DNA of 64,000 nucleotides from JAJRZL01 sp964557855 (GCA_964557855.1 CAZLBP010000021.1:1-64000); one strand, 5' to 3'; positions 28,522 through 37,660 are shown, counted from the stretch's first letter. A program made the numbers and translations. The notes: a model not told the origin generated them from the sequence alone.

Positions 28522-29831
28522 TGCTCGAGACATTCCGTTCGATATTCCGCGTCGAAGAACTCCGCAAGCGCATACTGTTTACCCTTGGGTTGCTGGTCGT
28601 GTACCGCATCGGCGGACATATACCCACTCCTGGAATCGACGGCAGTATCCTGGCTTCAGCCCTGGCCAATAACACGATCTTCGGGCTGTTTGACCTGTTC
28701 GTCGGTGGCGCCTTCGCCAAGGCTACCATCTTCGCTCTCGGTATCATGCCCTATATATCCGCCTCGATTATGCTGCAGCTTCTCGGTGCGGTGGTTCCGT
28801 ACTTACAGCGTCTGCAGCGCGAGGGTGAGGAAGGCCGACGAAAAATAACCCAGTACACGCGCTACCTGACTGTCCTGATCGCGGCACTCCAGGCTTGGGG
28901 TACTGCCGGGTACTTGACTACAGTAAAAAGCCAGGGAGGCATTTCGGCGGTCCACATGGATACGGCCGGTTTCATCCCCCTGACCATCCTCACGTTCACG
29001 TGCGGAACCATCTTCATTATGTGGCTCGGCGAACAGATCACGGAGCGCGGTATCGGCAACGGCATCTCGCTCATCATCTTCATCGGCATCATCGCCCGCT
29101 TCCCGGATGCTGTGATTCAGGAAGTTCTCCTCGTGTGGCACGGTAGCCGTGATTTCTTCATTTCCATCATCATGGGCGGCATGATGGTTTTGGTAATCGC
29201 AGCCGTTATTCTGGTCACCCGGGCACAGCGGCGAGTACCGGTGCAGTACCCGCGAAAGGTCGTGGGACGACGTGTCTTTGGCGGGGCCACGACACACCTG
29301 CCGATGTCCGTAAACTCGGCCGGCGTCATTCCCATTATTTTCGCCCAGTCGATCATGTTTTTACCGTCGACCGCAGCTCAGCTCTTTCCCAATACCGACT
29401 GGGTACAGAACCTCGTAGCTGTCTGGCTGGCGCCGGGCGGCCTGTGGTATTCGATTATCTACGGACTCATTATTGTGTTCTTCGCCTACTTCTATACGGC
29501 TATCGTATTCAACCCCATGGATATAGCCGACAACATGCGCAAAAACGGCGGCTATATACCGGGGATTCGGCCGGGCAAGAACACGTCCCAATACATTGAA
29601 CGAATTCTCACCCGCATCACCCTGCCAGGTGCGATATTCTTCGCCTGCATAGCTATTCTGCCCTGGGTTTTGATCGGACAATTCAACGTTCAGTTCTTCT
29701 TCGGCGGTACCGGATTGCTCATTGTAGTTGGTGTCGCCCTCGATACGTTGCAGCAGATTGAATCGCACCTGATGATGCGTCACTATGAAGGTTTCATGAA
29801 GAAAGGCAAGATTAGAGGGAGATCGATGTGA
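28521..29831 (+). CDS. secY: Preprotein translocase subunit SecY
   Basis: SecY is the channel of the Sec translocon. The 436-residue protein has ten expected membrane helices, with the plug region near GIDGSILASALANN, the conserved GIMPYISASIMLQLL and the cytoplasmic loop RAQRRVPVQYPRKVVGR. The GTG start overlaps the rplO stop by one base (TAGTG), and the 3' end overlaps adk, which suggests coupled translation. SecE is encoded 25 kb upstream. Confidence 0.98.
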   Translation: MLETFRSIFRVEELRKRILFTLGLLVVYRIGGHIPTPGIDGSILASALANNTIFGLFDLFVGGAFAKATIFALGIMPYISASIMLQLLGAVVPYLQRLQREGEEGRRKITQYTRYLTVLIAALQAWGTAGYLTTVKSQGGISAVHMDTAGFIPLTILTFTCGTIFIMWLGEQITERGIGNGISLIIFIGIIARFPDAVIQEVLLVWHGSRDFFISIIMGGMMVLVIAAVILVTRAQRRVPVQYPRKVVGRRVFGGATTHLPMSVNSAGVIPIIFAQSIMFLPSTAAQLFPNTDWVQNLVAVWLAPGGLWYSIIYGLIIVFFAYFYTAIVFNPMDIADNMRKNGGYIPGIRPGKNTSQYIERILTRITLPGAIFFACIAILPWVLIGQFNVQFFFGGTGLLIVVGVALDTLQQIESHLMMRHYEGFMKKGKIRGRSM

Positions 29832-30481
29832 TGAAGAACCTGATTTTCCTGGGTCCTCCGGGTTCCGGCAAAGGCACACAAGCGGTCAAACTGGCCGACA
29901 AGATCGGTGTGAAGCATCTATCCACCGGCGATTTGCTGCGAAATGCCGTTAAAGAGGGCACCGAACTTGGCAAGCAGGCCAAAGAATACATGGATAAGGG
30001 AGAACTGGTCCCCGATCATCTGCTTATAGGTCTGATTGAGAATAAGGTCACCGGCGGCGAACTGAACGGTGGCTTCATCCTCGATGGCTTTCCCAGAACG
30101 GTTCCGCAAGCGGAAAGCCTAAAGGATATGTTTCAAGCGAACGATATGCAGATCGATGCCGCCGTTTTACTGCAAGTGTCCGATGACGAAGTCGTGCGCC
30201 GCTTGTCTGGCCGCTGGTTTTGTCCCACCTGCCAACGGACATACAACTTCCCGGCCAATATGCCCAAAAAGGAGGGCGTCTGTGATGATGACGGGACGGA
30301 GTTGAAACGTCGCCCCGACGATGAAGAAGACGTGGTGCGTAATCGGCTGGAAGTGTACAAGAAACAAACGCAACCGATCGAGGAATTCTATCGAAATGAG
30401 TCGCTGCTGAACGAAGTAACCGGCGAACAACCCCCGGACCGGGTGTTTGAAGACTTACTGAGTGTGGTAAAAGGAACGTAA
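29831..30481 (+). CDS. adk: Adenylate kinase, zinc-type lid
   Basis: Adenylate kinase interconverts ATP plus AMP with two ADP. The 216-residue protein has the P-loop GPPGSGKGTQ (about residues 7-16), the AMP-binding DGFPRT and a long lid. The lid carries CPTC (about residues 130-133) followed later by GVCDDDG, so zinc is probably held by three cysteines and one aspartate. GTG at 29828 is an alternative start; GAGGGAG lies upstream. Confidence 0.97.
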   Translation: MKNLIFLGPPGSGKGTQAVKLADKIGVKHLSTGDLLRNAVKEGTELGKQAKEYMDKGELVPDHLLIGLIENKVTGGELNGGFILDGFPRTVPQAESLKDMFQANDMQIDAAVLLQVSDDEVVRRLSGRWFCPTCQRTYNFPANMPKKEGVCDDDGTELKRRPDDEEDVVRNRLEVYKKQTQPIEEFYRNESLLNEVTGEQPPDRVFEDLLSVVKGT

Positions 30482-30490
30482 CCGATACTC

Positions 30491-31237
30491 GTGATAGTAT
30501 TGAAGAGCAAAGACGAAGTCGAAATCATGCGTCGCGCCGGACAAGTCGTGGCCAGGACCCTCAATATGGTCGGCGAGTCGATTCGTGACGGCATGACGAC
30601 TGCGGAGCTGGATCGGCTGATAGAGGAGTTCCTGCATTCGCACGAAGCGATACCCGCCTTCAAAGGGTATCAGGGTTTCCCGGCATCGGCTTGTATCTCG
30701 GTCGACGATGAAGTAGTTCACGGTATTCCCGGAAAAAGAGTCCTGAAAGAAGGCGAAATTGTGTCGGTGGATGTCGGTTCGATCGTTGACGGTTTTTATG
30801 GTGACTCGGCCCGCACATTTGCCATTGGCGAAATATCGGAAGAAAAGAGACGGTTGCTGGAGTGGACGGAAAAGTCGTTGCAGACAGGTATTGACAAGGC
30901 CAGAAAAGGTAATAAATTGGGCGCCATATCCTCAGCCATTCAGCAGGTTGCTGAAAGCCAGGGATACGGCGTTGTGCGCCAACTGGTAGGTCACGGTATT
31001 GGCCGCGCCATGCATGAGGAACCACAGGTCCCCAACTTCGGATCACCCGACGATGGTCCGATGCTTGAGGTCGGGATGGTGATTGCTATTGAGCCGATGA
31101 TAAATGCGGGCACCTACCGGGTGAAGACGATGCCGGACGGCTGGACGGTGGTTACTGCCGACGGACAGCCCTCGGCGCATTTTGAACATACCGTCGCGGT
31201 AACGGAAATAGAACCGGATATACTAACGTTAGCTTAG
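30491..31237 (+). CDS. map: Type I methionine aminopeptidase
   Basis: This enzyme removes the initiator methionine from new proteins. The metal ligands of the pita-bread fold are visible: the aspartates in VDVGSIVDGFYGDSARTF, the histidine in GHGIGRAMHEEPQVPN, and the glutamates in IEPMI and FEHTVAVTE. The 248-residue protein has no N-terminal zinc extension. The start is GTG at 30491, nine bases after adk, in the usual secY-adk-map-infA order. Confidence 0.97.
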   Translation: MIVLKSKDEVEIMRRAGQVVARTLNMVGESIRDGMTTAELDRLIEEFLHSHEAIPAFKGYQGFPASACISVDDEVVHGIPGKRVLKEGEIVSVDVGSIVDGFYGDSARTFAIGEISEEKRRLLEWTEKSLQTGIDKARKGNKLGAISSAIQQVAESQGYGVVRQLVGHGIGRAMHEEPQVPNFGSPDDGPMLEVGMVIAIEPMINAGTYRVKTMPDGWTVVTADGQPSAHFEHTVAVTEIEPDILTLA

Positions 31238-31243
31238 GAGAGT

Positions 31244-31462
31244 ATGGCCAAGGAAGAGACGATTCAAGTTGAAGGCAAAGTGATAGAAACGTTGCCCAAT
31301 GCCATGTTTAAGGTGGAACTTGATAACGGCCATGTGATTCTGGCGCATATATCAGGCAAAATGAGAATGCATTTTATAAAGATATTGCCCGGTGATAAGG
31401 TGACCGTCCAACTGTCACCGTACGACTTCAACCGGGGGCGGATAACATATCGGTACAAATAG
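31244..31462 (+). CDS. infA: Translation initiation factor IF-1
   Basis: IF-1 occupies the A site during initiation. The 72-residue OB-fold protein has EGKVIETLPNAMFKVELDNG and KILPGDKVTVQLSPYDFNRG. It lies 6 nt after map and 9 nt before rpmJ. Confidence 0.98.
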   Translation: MAKEETIQVEGKVIETLPNAMFKVELDNGHVILAHISGKMRMHFIKILPGDKVTVQLSPYDFNRGRITYRYK

Positions 31463-31471
31463 GTGACGTAA

Positions 31472-31588
31472 ATGAAAGTCAAATCCGCAGTCAAAAAACG
31501 GTGTGAATACTGTAAGATCATTAAACGCAAAGGCATCGTAAGAGTAATCTGTTCGCGAAGCCCCAGCCACAAACAGCGACAAGGCTGA
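31472..31588 (+). CDS. rpmJ: 50S ribosomal protein L36
   Basis: A 38-residue protein, MKVKSAVKKRCEYCKIIKRK at its start. The zinc ligands C11, C14, C27 and H32 are all present, so this is the zinc-binding form. It sits between infA and rpsM, as expected. Confidence 0.96.
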   Translation: MKVKSAVKKRCEYCKIIKRKGIVRVICSRSPSHKQRQG

Positions 31589-31626
31589 ACGGGCTGCAAC
31601 ATGTTTTCCATGAGGAGTAGATAGCA

Positions 31627-32013
31627 TTGGCGAGAATAGCAGGAGTTGACTTACCGAAAGAAAAGCGGGTCGAGGTCGGTCTACAGTACATCTTTGGCAT
31701 TGGACCGTTTCGTGCCTCCCAGATACTGAAAAAGACCGGCGTCAATCCAGATACCCGCGTGCGCAGTCTGTCCGATGAGGACGTTACCAAGCTCCGACAG
31801 ACCATAGAAAGTGACTACGACGTCGAGGGATCACTCCGCAGTCAGATCCAGATGAACATCAAACGGCTGGTTGACATCGGCAGTTATCGGGGATTGCGTC
31901 ACCGACGCGGTTTACCCGTGCGCGGACAGCGAACCAAGACAAACGCGCGTACCCGCAAGGGCCCGAAACGTCAGATCGGTGGCCTGAAGAGAAAACCGCC
32001 CGGCAAGAAATAA
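31627..32013 (+). CDS. rpsM: 30S ribosomal protein S13
   Basis: S13 contacts the P-site tRNA and forms bridges to the 50S subunit. The 128-residue protein begins MARIAGVDLPKEKRVEVGL and ends with the basic tail LPVRGQRTKTNARTRKGPKR. The start is TTG, with GAGGAG upstream. It opens the alpha-operon part, 38 nt after rpmJ. Confidence 0.97.
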   Translation: MARIAGVDLPKEKRVEVGLQYIFGIGPFRASQILKKTGVNPDTRVRSLSDEDVTKLRQTIESDYDVEGSLRSQIQMNIKRLVDIGSYRGLRHRRGLPVRGQRTKTNARTRKGPKRQIGGLKRKPPGKK

Positions 32014-32040
32014 GAGCAAACCTGATATTTGAGGTAATAC

Positions 32041-32436
32041 GTGGCTGACCCGAAGAGAAAATCTAAAACACGCAAGAAAGCACGCAAAGTTGAGGCCAAC
32101 GGCGTAGCGCATATTAAGGCCACTTTTAATAATACGATCGTGTCTTTGACCGATCCGGCCGGCCGGGTGATCTCCTGGTGCAGCGCCGGCAGAGTGGGAT
32201 TCAAGGGCTCCAAAAAGTCAACCCCCTTTGCATCTCAGCAAGCTGCAACATCGGCAGCTAGAGAAGCCATGGACGCGGGGTTGCGTCGGATCGAAATTTG
32301 GGTCAAGGGACCCGGATCGGGACGCGAGGCGGCTATTCGTTCCTTGTCGGCTGCCGGTCTGGAGATCTCCCTCATAAAAGATGTCACGCCGATCCCCCAT
32401 AACGGGTGCCGGCCTCCGAAACGCCGCCGAGTATAG
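32041..32436 (+). CDS. rpsK: 30S ribosomal protein S11
   Basis: S11 shapes the 30S platform near the E site. The 131-residue protein includes HIKATFNNTIVSLTDPAGRV and ends DVTPIPHNGCRPPKRRRV, the nearly invariant family C-terminus. The start is GTG, preceded by GAGGTAA. Confidence 0.98.
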   Translation: MADPKRKSKTRKKARKVEANGVAHIKATFNNTIVSLTDPAGRVISWCSAGRVGFKGSKKSTPFASQQAATSAAREAMDAGLRRIEIWVKGPGSGREAAIRSLSAAGLEISLIKDVTPIPHNGCRPPKRRRV

Positions 32437-32472
32437 TGAATTTGAGTATTTCAAACGTAAACAGGAGTATCA

Positions 32473-33102
32473 ATGGCTCGATATCGTGAAGCGAACTGTA
32501 AACTATGTCGTCGTGAAGGCGAAAAATTATTCTTGAAAGGCACTCGCTGCCTGAGTGACAAATGTGCTATCGAACGGCGCCAGTACGCACCGGGTCAGCA
32601 CGGTCGCAGTCACCGCAGGAAGATCTCGCCGTACGGTATTCAGTTAAGAGAAAAGCAAAAGATTCGCCGCATTTATGGCGTCCTGGAGAGACAGTTCCGC
32701 AACTACTTCAAGCGAGCGGACCGCAAACAGGGTGTAACCGGCGAAATACTCCTTCAAATTCTCGAAACGAGACTGGATAATCTGGTCTACCGATTGGGGT
32801 TCGCACCGTCTCGCAAGTCGGCTCGTCAGCTTGTTCTGCACCGGCACGTGCAGGTCGACGGCCACACGGTTAACATCCCGTCGTATAACGTACGTCCCGG
32901 ACAAGTCATTCGGGTTAGAGATAAATCCAAGAATCTGGATATGATCCACAGCTCGCTCAAGGAAGTCGGGCGTGGCGACGAATATCCATGGTTACGACTC
33001 AATAAGGCTGCTCTGGAAGGGGAACTGCTGGAAATCCCCAAACGAACCGACATCCCCCTGACAGTCAATGAGCAGTTGGTCGTGGAATTGTATTCCAAGT
33101 AA
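32473..33102 (+). CDS. rpsD: 30S ribosomal protein S4, zinc-binding type
   Basis: S4 starts 30S assembly and affects accuracy. The 209-residue protein has an N-terminal zinc site (cysteines at about 9, 12, 26 and 31 in NCKLCRREGEKLFLKGTRC and DKC) and the S4 RNA-binding domain with ARQLVLHRHVQVDGHTVNI. Many S4 proteins lack the cysteines, so this is the metal-binding type. It lies between rpsK and rpoA. Confidence 0.97.
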   Translation: MARYREANCKLCRREGEKLFLKGTRCLSDKCAIERRQYAPGQHGRSHRRKISPYGIQLREKQKIRRIYGVLERQFRNYFKRADRKQGVTGEILLQILETRLDNLVYRLGFAPSRKSARQLVLHRHVQVDGHTVNIPSYNVRPGQVIRVRDKSKNLDMIHSSLKEVGRGDEYPWLRLNKAALEGELLEIPKRTDIPLTVNEQLVVELYSK

Positions 33103-33134
33103 AGACATACTCCAATGGGAGGCTTTTTCACCAT

Positions 33135-34121
33135 ATGAAGTGGAAACCACTGACAATGCCGAAAGAGGTCGTTATCGACCAATCCTCAGCAACTGAGAAT
33201 TATTCACGTTTCATAGTCGAACCGCTCGAAAGAGGGTACGGTACAACGCTGGGCAACAGCCTGCGTCGAGTCTTGCTGTCTTCGATCCAGGGGGCAGCCG
33301 TAGTCTCAGCGCGTATAAGAGGCTGTTTGCACGAGTTCTCCTCGATCCCCGGTGTATATGAAGATGTGACTGATATCGTCCTCAACATCAAAAGAATCAG
33401 AGTCCGCCTGCACGCTGATGAAATGAAGTCGGTGATGCTGAGGGCCAACGCCAAAGGCAAATTGACCGCCGGTATGATCGAGGCCGATCCGGACATCGAA
33501 ATCCTTAATCCGGATCAACATATCTGCGAGCTCACGGATGACGTCGAGTTCGAGATGGAACTGGACATCGATTCCGGACGCAGCTATGTCGTCGCCGAAC
33601 AAAACAAACGTCAGGACGCTCCGGTTGGCACTATATATGTCGATTCACTCTTTTCGCCGGTTGTCAAGGTCTCCTACTTGGTTGAGAACACCCGTGTCGG
33701 CCAGAAAACCGACTACGATCGCCTCATCCTTGAGGTGACCACGGATGGCTCCATCACTCCGGAAGACTCCCTGAGCTTCGCTGCGAAGATTGTCAAAGAT
33801 CACCTGCAGTTGTTTATCCATATTGACGAAGAAGTGATGGTTGAAGAAGCACCGGAAGAGGATGAAGAAACCATCCGCATTCGTAACTTGCTGAGAACGC
33901 GAGTGGACGAATTAGAGCTCTCCGTCAGATCCTCCAACTGCCTGCGGGCCGCGAATATCCAGACCATCCAGGATCTCGTGACCAAAACCGAATCAGAAAT
34001 GTTGAAATACCGTAATTTCGGCCGTAAGTCGCTGAATGAAATCAGCACTATTCTCGACGAGATGGGGCTGTCATTCGGAATGGATATCGAGCCGTACATG
34101 GAAAAAGAAGAAGTAGGTTAA
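33135..34121 (+). CDS. rpoA: DNA-directed RNA polymerase subunit alpha
   Basis: Alpha dimerises to nucleate RNA polymerase, and its C-terminal domain binds UP elements and activators. The N-terminal domain shows RFIVEPLERGYGTTLGNSLR (about residues 22-41). The C-terminal domain has VRSSNCLRAANIQTIQDL with the conserved DNA-contacting arginine, then FGRKSLNEI. An acidic linker (EEAPEEDEE) joins the two. The length of 328 residues is normal. Confidence 0.98.
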   Translation: MKWKPLTMPKEVVIDQSSATENYSRFIVEPLERGYGTTLGNSLRRVLLSSIQGAAVVSARIRGCLHEFSSIPGVYEDVTDIVLNIKRIRVRLHADEMKSVMLRANAKGKLTAGMIEADPDIEILNPDQHICELTDDVEFEMELDIDSGRSYVVAEQNKRQDAPVGTIYVDSLFSPVVKVSYLVENTRVGQKTDYDRLILEVTTDGSITPEDSLSFAAKIVKDHLQLFIHIDEEVMVEEAPEEDEETIRIRNLLRTRVDELELSVRSSNCLRAANIQTIQDLVTKTESEMLKYRNFGRKSLNEISTILDEMGLSFGMDIEPYMEKEEVG

Positions 34122-34136
34122 ATCATAGGTTGAGTT

Positions 34137-34553
34137 ATGGGACATCAGGACAAAGTACGAAAATTGGGAAGAACAAAAGCACACCGTGAGGCCATGTTGT
34201 CCAATATGGCTATGTCGCTGTTTCAACATCGGGTAATAGAAACCACCGATGCCAAAGCCAAGGCGCTGCGTCCTGTCGTTGATCGCATAATTTCGACCGC
34301 CAAAAAAGGCACGCTGGCGTCAAAACGGCAGGTAGCCAAAACCGTGCACCAGAAAGAGGTCTTCAAGAAACTGTACGACGAGATCATTCCGCAGTTCGAA
34401 GAACGCCACTCAGGCTTCACTCGGGTCGTCAAACTCGGTGTGCGTCGGGGAGATGGCGCCCCCATTTCGGTCGTGGAACTGCTGACCGCAAAGCCAGTCG
34501 AAGAGACGGACAAAAAAGGCAAGAAGAAAAAGAAAGCCAAAAAAGAAGCCTAG
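34137..34553 (+). CDS. rplQ: 50S ribosomal protein L17 with lysine-rich tail
   Basis: L17 lies at the tunnel exit. The conserved core LGRTKAHREAMLSNMAMSLF and RIISTAKKG is followed by the usual C-terminal half. The last 18 residues (KKGKKKKKAKKEA) are a lysine tail beyond the family norm, a smaller version of the tails on L22 and S3. This is the last gene of the ribosomal cluster. Confidence 0.96.
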   Translation: MGHQDKVRKLGRTKAHREAMLSNMAMSLFQHRVIETTDAKAKALRPVVDRIISTAKKGTLASKRQVAKTVHQKEVFKKLYDEIIPQFEERHSGFTRVVKLGVRRGDGAPISVVELLTAKPVEETDKKGKKKKKAKKEA

Positions 34554-34567
34554 AGATTCAGACGTCA

Positions 34568-34585
34568 GACCACCGCGCGTGGTCT
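34568..34585 (+). terminator. Hairpin after rplQ, possible terminator
   Basis: AGACCAC (34568-34574) pairs with GTGGTCT (34579-34585) around a four-base loop, 15 nt after the rplQ stop. No T tract follows, so it may only protect the 3' end or assist Rho. No better terminator is visible at the end of the cluster. Confidence 0.35.
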
Positions 34586-34652
34586 TGCCCGTTATCGAGT
34601 CATATCCGCCGCATCCCATCCGATTTTCTTAACGCGCCGTCACGAACCTGGG

Positions 34653-34811
34653 GGCTGTCCGAAAAGGTTATATTCGGTCAACATCGGTGTCGCGTAGAAG
34701 CGGGGCTAGTCCCCGCCGATCCGGTAAGACGGTGCCGCCTTGGGCCGCGCCCTACGCGTGCAGAACACAGTCGGCAAGCCTCAATGCCGATTTACCACTT
34801 ATGGGACAGCC
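34653..34811. mobile_element. MITE-like element with 14-bp terminal inverted repeats
   Basis: The left end, GGCTGTCCGAAAAG (34653-34666), and the right end, CTTATGGGACAGCC (34798-34811), are inverted repeats matching at 12 of 14 positions. The 159-bp element has no coding capacity. Its ends resemble those of a second element at 60526-60648. It is probably a non-autonomous element moved by a transposase encoded elsewhere. The rest of the 34586-35102 gap holds only the promoter listed next. Confidence 0.5.
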
Positions 34812-34911
34812 TCCCCATTCGTGACGGTTCCGGCATCCAGGACGGGTTTTCTGACCAAGCACTGAAGCGCCGCATGCCGGCGGATTTTTCTTTGTCTTTT
34901 GTTCCAAAAAC

Positions 34912-34940
34912 TTGCCAAGCGGCTCCGATTCCGCTATACT
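34912..34940 (+). promoter_or_regulatory. Sigma-70 promoter upstream of the 35103 gene
   Basis: TTGCCA (34912-34917) and TATACT (34935-34940) are separated by exactly 17 bp. The start site would be near 34947. That leaves a leader of about 155 nt before the small membrane protein at 35103, in which I see no clear structure. Confidence 0.65.
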
Positions 34941-35102
34941 CTCCTAAAGCGTAGCATGAGCCTCTCTGAACGAAATGGTTGAGTACAATCATGTTAATTC
35001 CGAATTCAAATATGGATTAGATTGTCTGCTGACGAAATGCGGTATGTTAGGGAGACGTTAGGATTGTAGCCGTTTGTTAATATTGCAGGAGAAAGGAACG
35101 GG

Positions 35103-35528
35103 ATGTCGAAAGGCTGTCTGATAACACTGATAATTGTCGGCATACTGCTTATTCTGGTGGTTATTGCCGCCGTCACCTGTTACGTGAAACGAGAGGAACT
35201 GGCGGAATACGGCACGGTCACGCTGTTGGAAGAGGTCAAGCGTATCGCTGTGACTTCGCCTCAGGAAGGGGTCGATACCACTCAGGTGAAACAGGCCATC
35301 GATCACTATATTGAGAGACTTCGGGCTGACGAAGGAATCGACATGCAGCAAATCGGTCTCTTCATGCAGTCACTACAATCAATTCCCGCTGACAATAAGC
35401 TGGATTCGGCGGAAGCCCGACAGCTGATGGAATCGATCAGGAGCTTCTATCCGAATCTGCATCTCCCGGATTCCCCTATGCCTTCGGATACGAGTTTGAC
35501 TATTGAAGATACGGTATCCGCAGGTTAG
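35103..35528 (+). CDS. Small membrane-anchored protein of unknown function
   Basis: I do not recognise a family. The 141-residue protein has one N-terminal membrane helix (about residues 5-27, rich in Ile, Leu and Val) after the short positive start MSKG. A polar helical domain follows with acidic and glutamine-rich segments, and then a Pro/Ser/Thr-rich tail. It is most likely anchored in the inner membrane with its domain outside the cytoplasm. GGAGAAAGGAACGGG precedes the ATG. It lies alone between the ribosomal cluster and plsY. Confidence 0.75.
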   Translation: MSKGCLITLIIVGILLILVVIAAVTCYVKREELAEYGTVTLLEEVKRIAVTSPQEGVDTTQVKQAIDHYIERLRADEGIDMQQIGLFMQSLQSIPADNKLDSAEARQLMESIRSFYPNLHLPDSPMPSDTSLTIEDTVSAG

Positions 35529-35616
35529 TGTAGCACGGAAACAACTTTTGGCTGGAAACAGGTAATGTGATCCGAACGCGGGTTCGGGTCGCGATAATCG
35601 CTTATTTACTCGTTGT

Positions 35617-36276
35617 ATGATGTTGTTGCTTCCCATATTGATCGCCTATCTTGTCGGGAGTATCCCTTTCGCCCTGATTGTGGCCCGCCTCTTTGGCGCC
35701 GGTGATCTGAGAACACAGGGATCCGGCAATATCGGCGCCACCAATGTCTGGCGAGTGGCCGGACTCAAAGCGGCCGTATGGGTGTTTGCGGGCGACATCG
35801 GCAAGGGGGCGGCGGCGGTTCTCCTGGCCCGACTGTACGCTCAACAATATCCCATCTCCTTGATAAACCAGGAAAGCTTCCTGATTCTCTGTGCCCTGGC
35901 CGCAGTCCTGGGACACCTGTTTCCCATCTACATCGGCTTCAAGGGAGGAAAAGGTGTTAATACCGCGTTGGGAGCCATGGTAGCCCTGTTGCCGATCGAA
36001 GCTCTGCTCAGCCTTGGTGTGTTTCTCGTGCTGGTGATATCTACCAAATACGTGTCGCTCGGTTCCATAGCCGGCGCCGTTGCCTTTCTGCTTATCCTTC
36101 TGGTGGAAAAGTACTCGCTAGAGCAGCCGGTGCCGACCGAGTACGTGGTGGTCGCGGCGCTGATCGCTGCGCTGATAATCGTCGCCCATCGCAGCAATAT
36201 CGTGCGGCTCCTAAACGGGACCGAGAACAAATTGACCCGCGGACCATCGTCGAAGGAGGCCAACTCGCATGCCTAG
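35617..36276 (+). CDS. plsY: Glycerol-3-phosphate acyltransferase PlsY
   Basis: PlsY is an integral membrane enzyme that acylates glycerol 3-phosphate with acyl-phosphate, the first step of phospholipid synthesis. The 219-residue protein has about five membrane spans and all three family motifs: GSGNIGATNVWR (about residues 35-46), GHLFPIYIGFKGGKGVNT and HRSNIVRLLNGTENKL near the end. It overlaps gpsA, which makes its substrate, by eight bases. A clear ribosome binding site is not seen. Confidence 0.96.
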   Translation: MMLLLPILIAYLVGSIPFALIVARLFGAGDLRTQGSGNIGATNVWRVAGLKAAVWVFAGDIGKGAAAVLLARLYAQQYPISLINQESFLILCALAAVLGHLFPIYIGFKGGKGVNTALGAMVALLPIEALLSLGVFLVLVISTKYVSLGSIAGAVAFLLILLVEKYSLEQPVPTEYVVVAALIAALIIVAHRSNIVRLLNGTENKLTRGPSSKEANSHA

Positions 36277-37276
36277 AAGAATCGCTATACTCGGGGCCGG
36301 CTCCTGGGGTCTCGCGATCGCCCGCCTTCTTTCCCAAAACGGGCACTCGGTCAGGATCTGGGAACACCACCCGGACGAGTATCAGCTTCTGGTCAAACAT
36401 CGCACGCACCCGAAGAAACTGCCGCAATGCGAACTGGACCCATCGGTCGTCATAACGAACGATCTGGTCGAGGCCGTACGTCACCATGATCTGATTGTGT
36501 CGGCTGTCCCCGCTCAGTTCCTCCGTTCGGTACTCCACCGACTCCGCAAATCCGGATCGGCCCCGGAGGGCATCGTGAATCTCGCCAAGGGTATAGAAAC
36601 ACGGACACTCAAGAGAATGTCCGAGGTGATCGGCGAAGTAGTGGATGTCGCGGAAGACCGGGTAGTCAGTCTGTCGGGACCGTCACACGCCGAGGAAGTG
36701 GCGCTGGATATGCCGACCACCGTTGTCGCGGCCGGCCTTGCCGAAAACTTTGTGGCCGATATTCAGGCGACGTTTTCGGGCCCGCATTTTCGGGTCTACA
36801 ACAGCTGCGATCTGATCGGCGTCGAACTCGGCGGAGCGCTCAAAAACATCATAGCCATAGCCGCCGGTATTTGCGCCGGTCTGGAAATGGGTGACAATAC
36901 TTTCGGGGCGCTTCTGACACGCGGTCTGGCGGAAATCACCCGGCTCGGCGAGGCCATGGGCGCCGACCCGCTGACCTTCGCCGGTCTCTCCGGGGTAGGT
37001 GATCTGGTCACGACTTGTGTGTCACGCCACAGCAGGAATCGACAGGTGGGGGAACGGATCGGACGGGGAGAATCGCTGCAAACGATCCTGGAAACGATGA
37101 CCATGATAGCCGAAGGGGTGGAGACGACTCGTTCCGGATACGAGCTGGCCAAACTACATCAGGTGGAAATGCCCATCACTCGCCAGGTGCACCAGGTGCT
37201 CTTCGAAGAGCAGGCGCCGGCCGAAGCTGTGGCGGAGCTGATGGGACGAGAACTGAAATCCGAGATTTGGCGGTAA
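36269..37276 (+). CDS. gpsA: NAD(P)H-dependent glycerol-3-phosphate dehydrogenase
   Basis: GpsA reduces dihydroxyacetone phosphate to glycerol 3-phosphate for phospholipids. The 335-residue protein starts with the Rossmann loop ILGAGSWGLAIARLL (about residues 6-20). It has LSGPSHAEEVA, the catalytic lysine in GALKNIIAIAAGI and GLAEITRLGEAMGADPLTFAGLSG-type sequence further on. AAGGAGG precedes the ATG. Overlap with plsY implies translational coupling of two consecutive enzymes. Confidence 0.97.
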   Translation: MPRRIAILGAGSWGLAIARLLSQNGHSVRIWEHHPDEYQLLVKHRTHPKKLPQCELDPSVVITNDLVEAVRHHDLIVSAVPAQFLRSVLHRLRKSGSAPEGIVNLAKGIETRTLKRMSEVIGEVVDVAEDRVVSLSGPSHAEEVALDMPTTVVAAGLAENFVADIQATFSGPHFRVYNSCDLIGVELGGALKNIIAIAAGICAGLEMGDNTFGALLTRGLAEITRLGEAMGADPLTFAGLSGVGDLVTTCVSRHSRNRQVGERIGRGESLQTILETMTMIAEGVETTRSGYELAKLHQVEMPITRQVHQVLFEEQAPAEAVAELMGRELKSEIWR

Positions 37277-37297
37277 GCATGAGAGCGCGGGGAAGCT

Positions 37298-37660
37298 ATG
37301 CCTAAGAAAAAGAATAACGAAGAAAAACTCTACTATTCGATCAGCGAAGTAGCGGAAATTACCGGACTCAAACCGTACGTCCTGCGGTACTGGGAGAAGG
37401 AGTTTCCGATGCTGAAGCCGAAAAAGAGCCGGGGCGGCAACCGGACGTATACGAAAAAAGACATAGAGATCATCAATCGCATCAAGCACCTGCGCACCCG
37501 GGAGAAACTCACTATCGCCGGTGCGCGCAACAAGCTGACCATGCGACGGCACAAGGAGGAAAAAGCCACGTTGGCCAACAACGCCCGCGTCAAAACTCTG
37601 ATCGGCCAAATACGCACCGAGATCAAAGGCCTCCTCCAGATCATCGACAAAGAGAAATAG
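37298..37660 (+). CDS. MerR-family transcriptional regulator
   Basis: The 120-residue protein carries the MerR winged helix-turn-helix: YYSISEVAEITGLKPYVLRY (about residues 12-31), WEKEFPML, and NRTYTKKDIEIINRIKHLR. A basic helical tail follows. It has no separate ligand-binding domain, so it resembles the short DNA-binding MerR proteins common near integration host factor or gpsA genes. It follows gpsA by 21 nt, but a link to lipid synthesis is only inference. Confidence 0.9.
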   Translation: MPKKKNNEEKLYYSISEVAEITGLKPYVLRYWEKEFPMLKPKKSRGGNRTYTKKDIEIINRIKHLRTREKLTIAGARNKLTMRRHKEEKATLANNARVKTLIGQIRTEIKGLLQIIDKEK

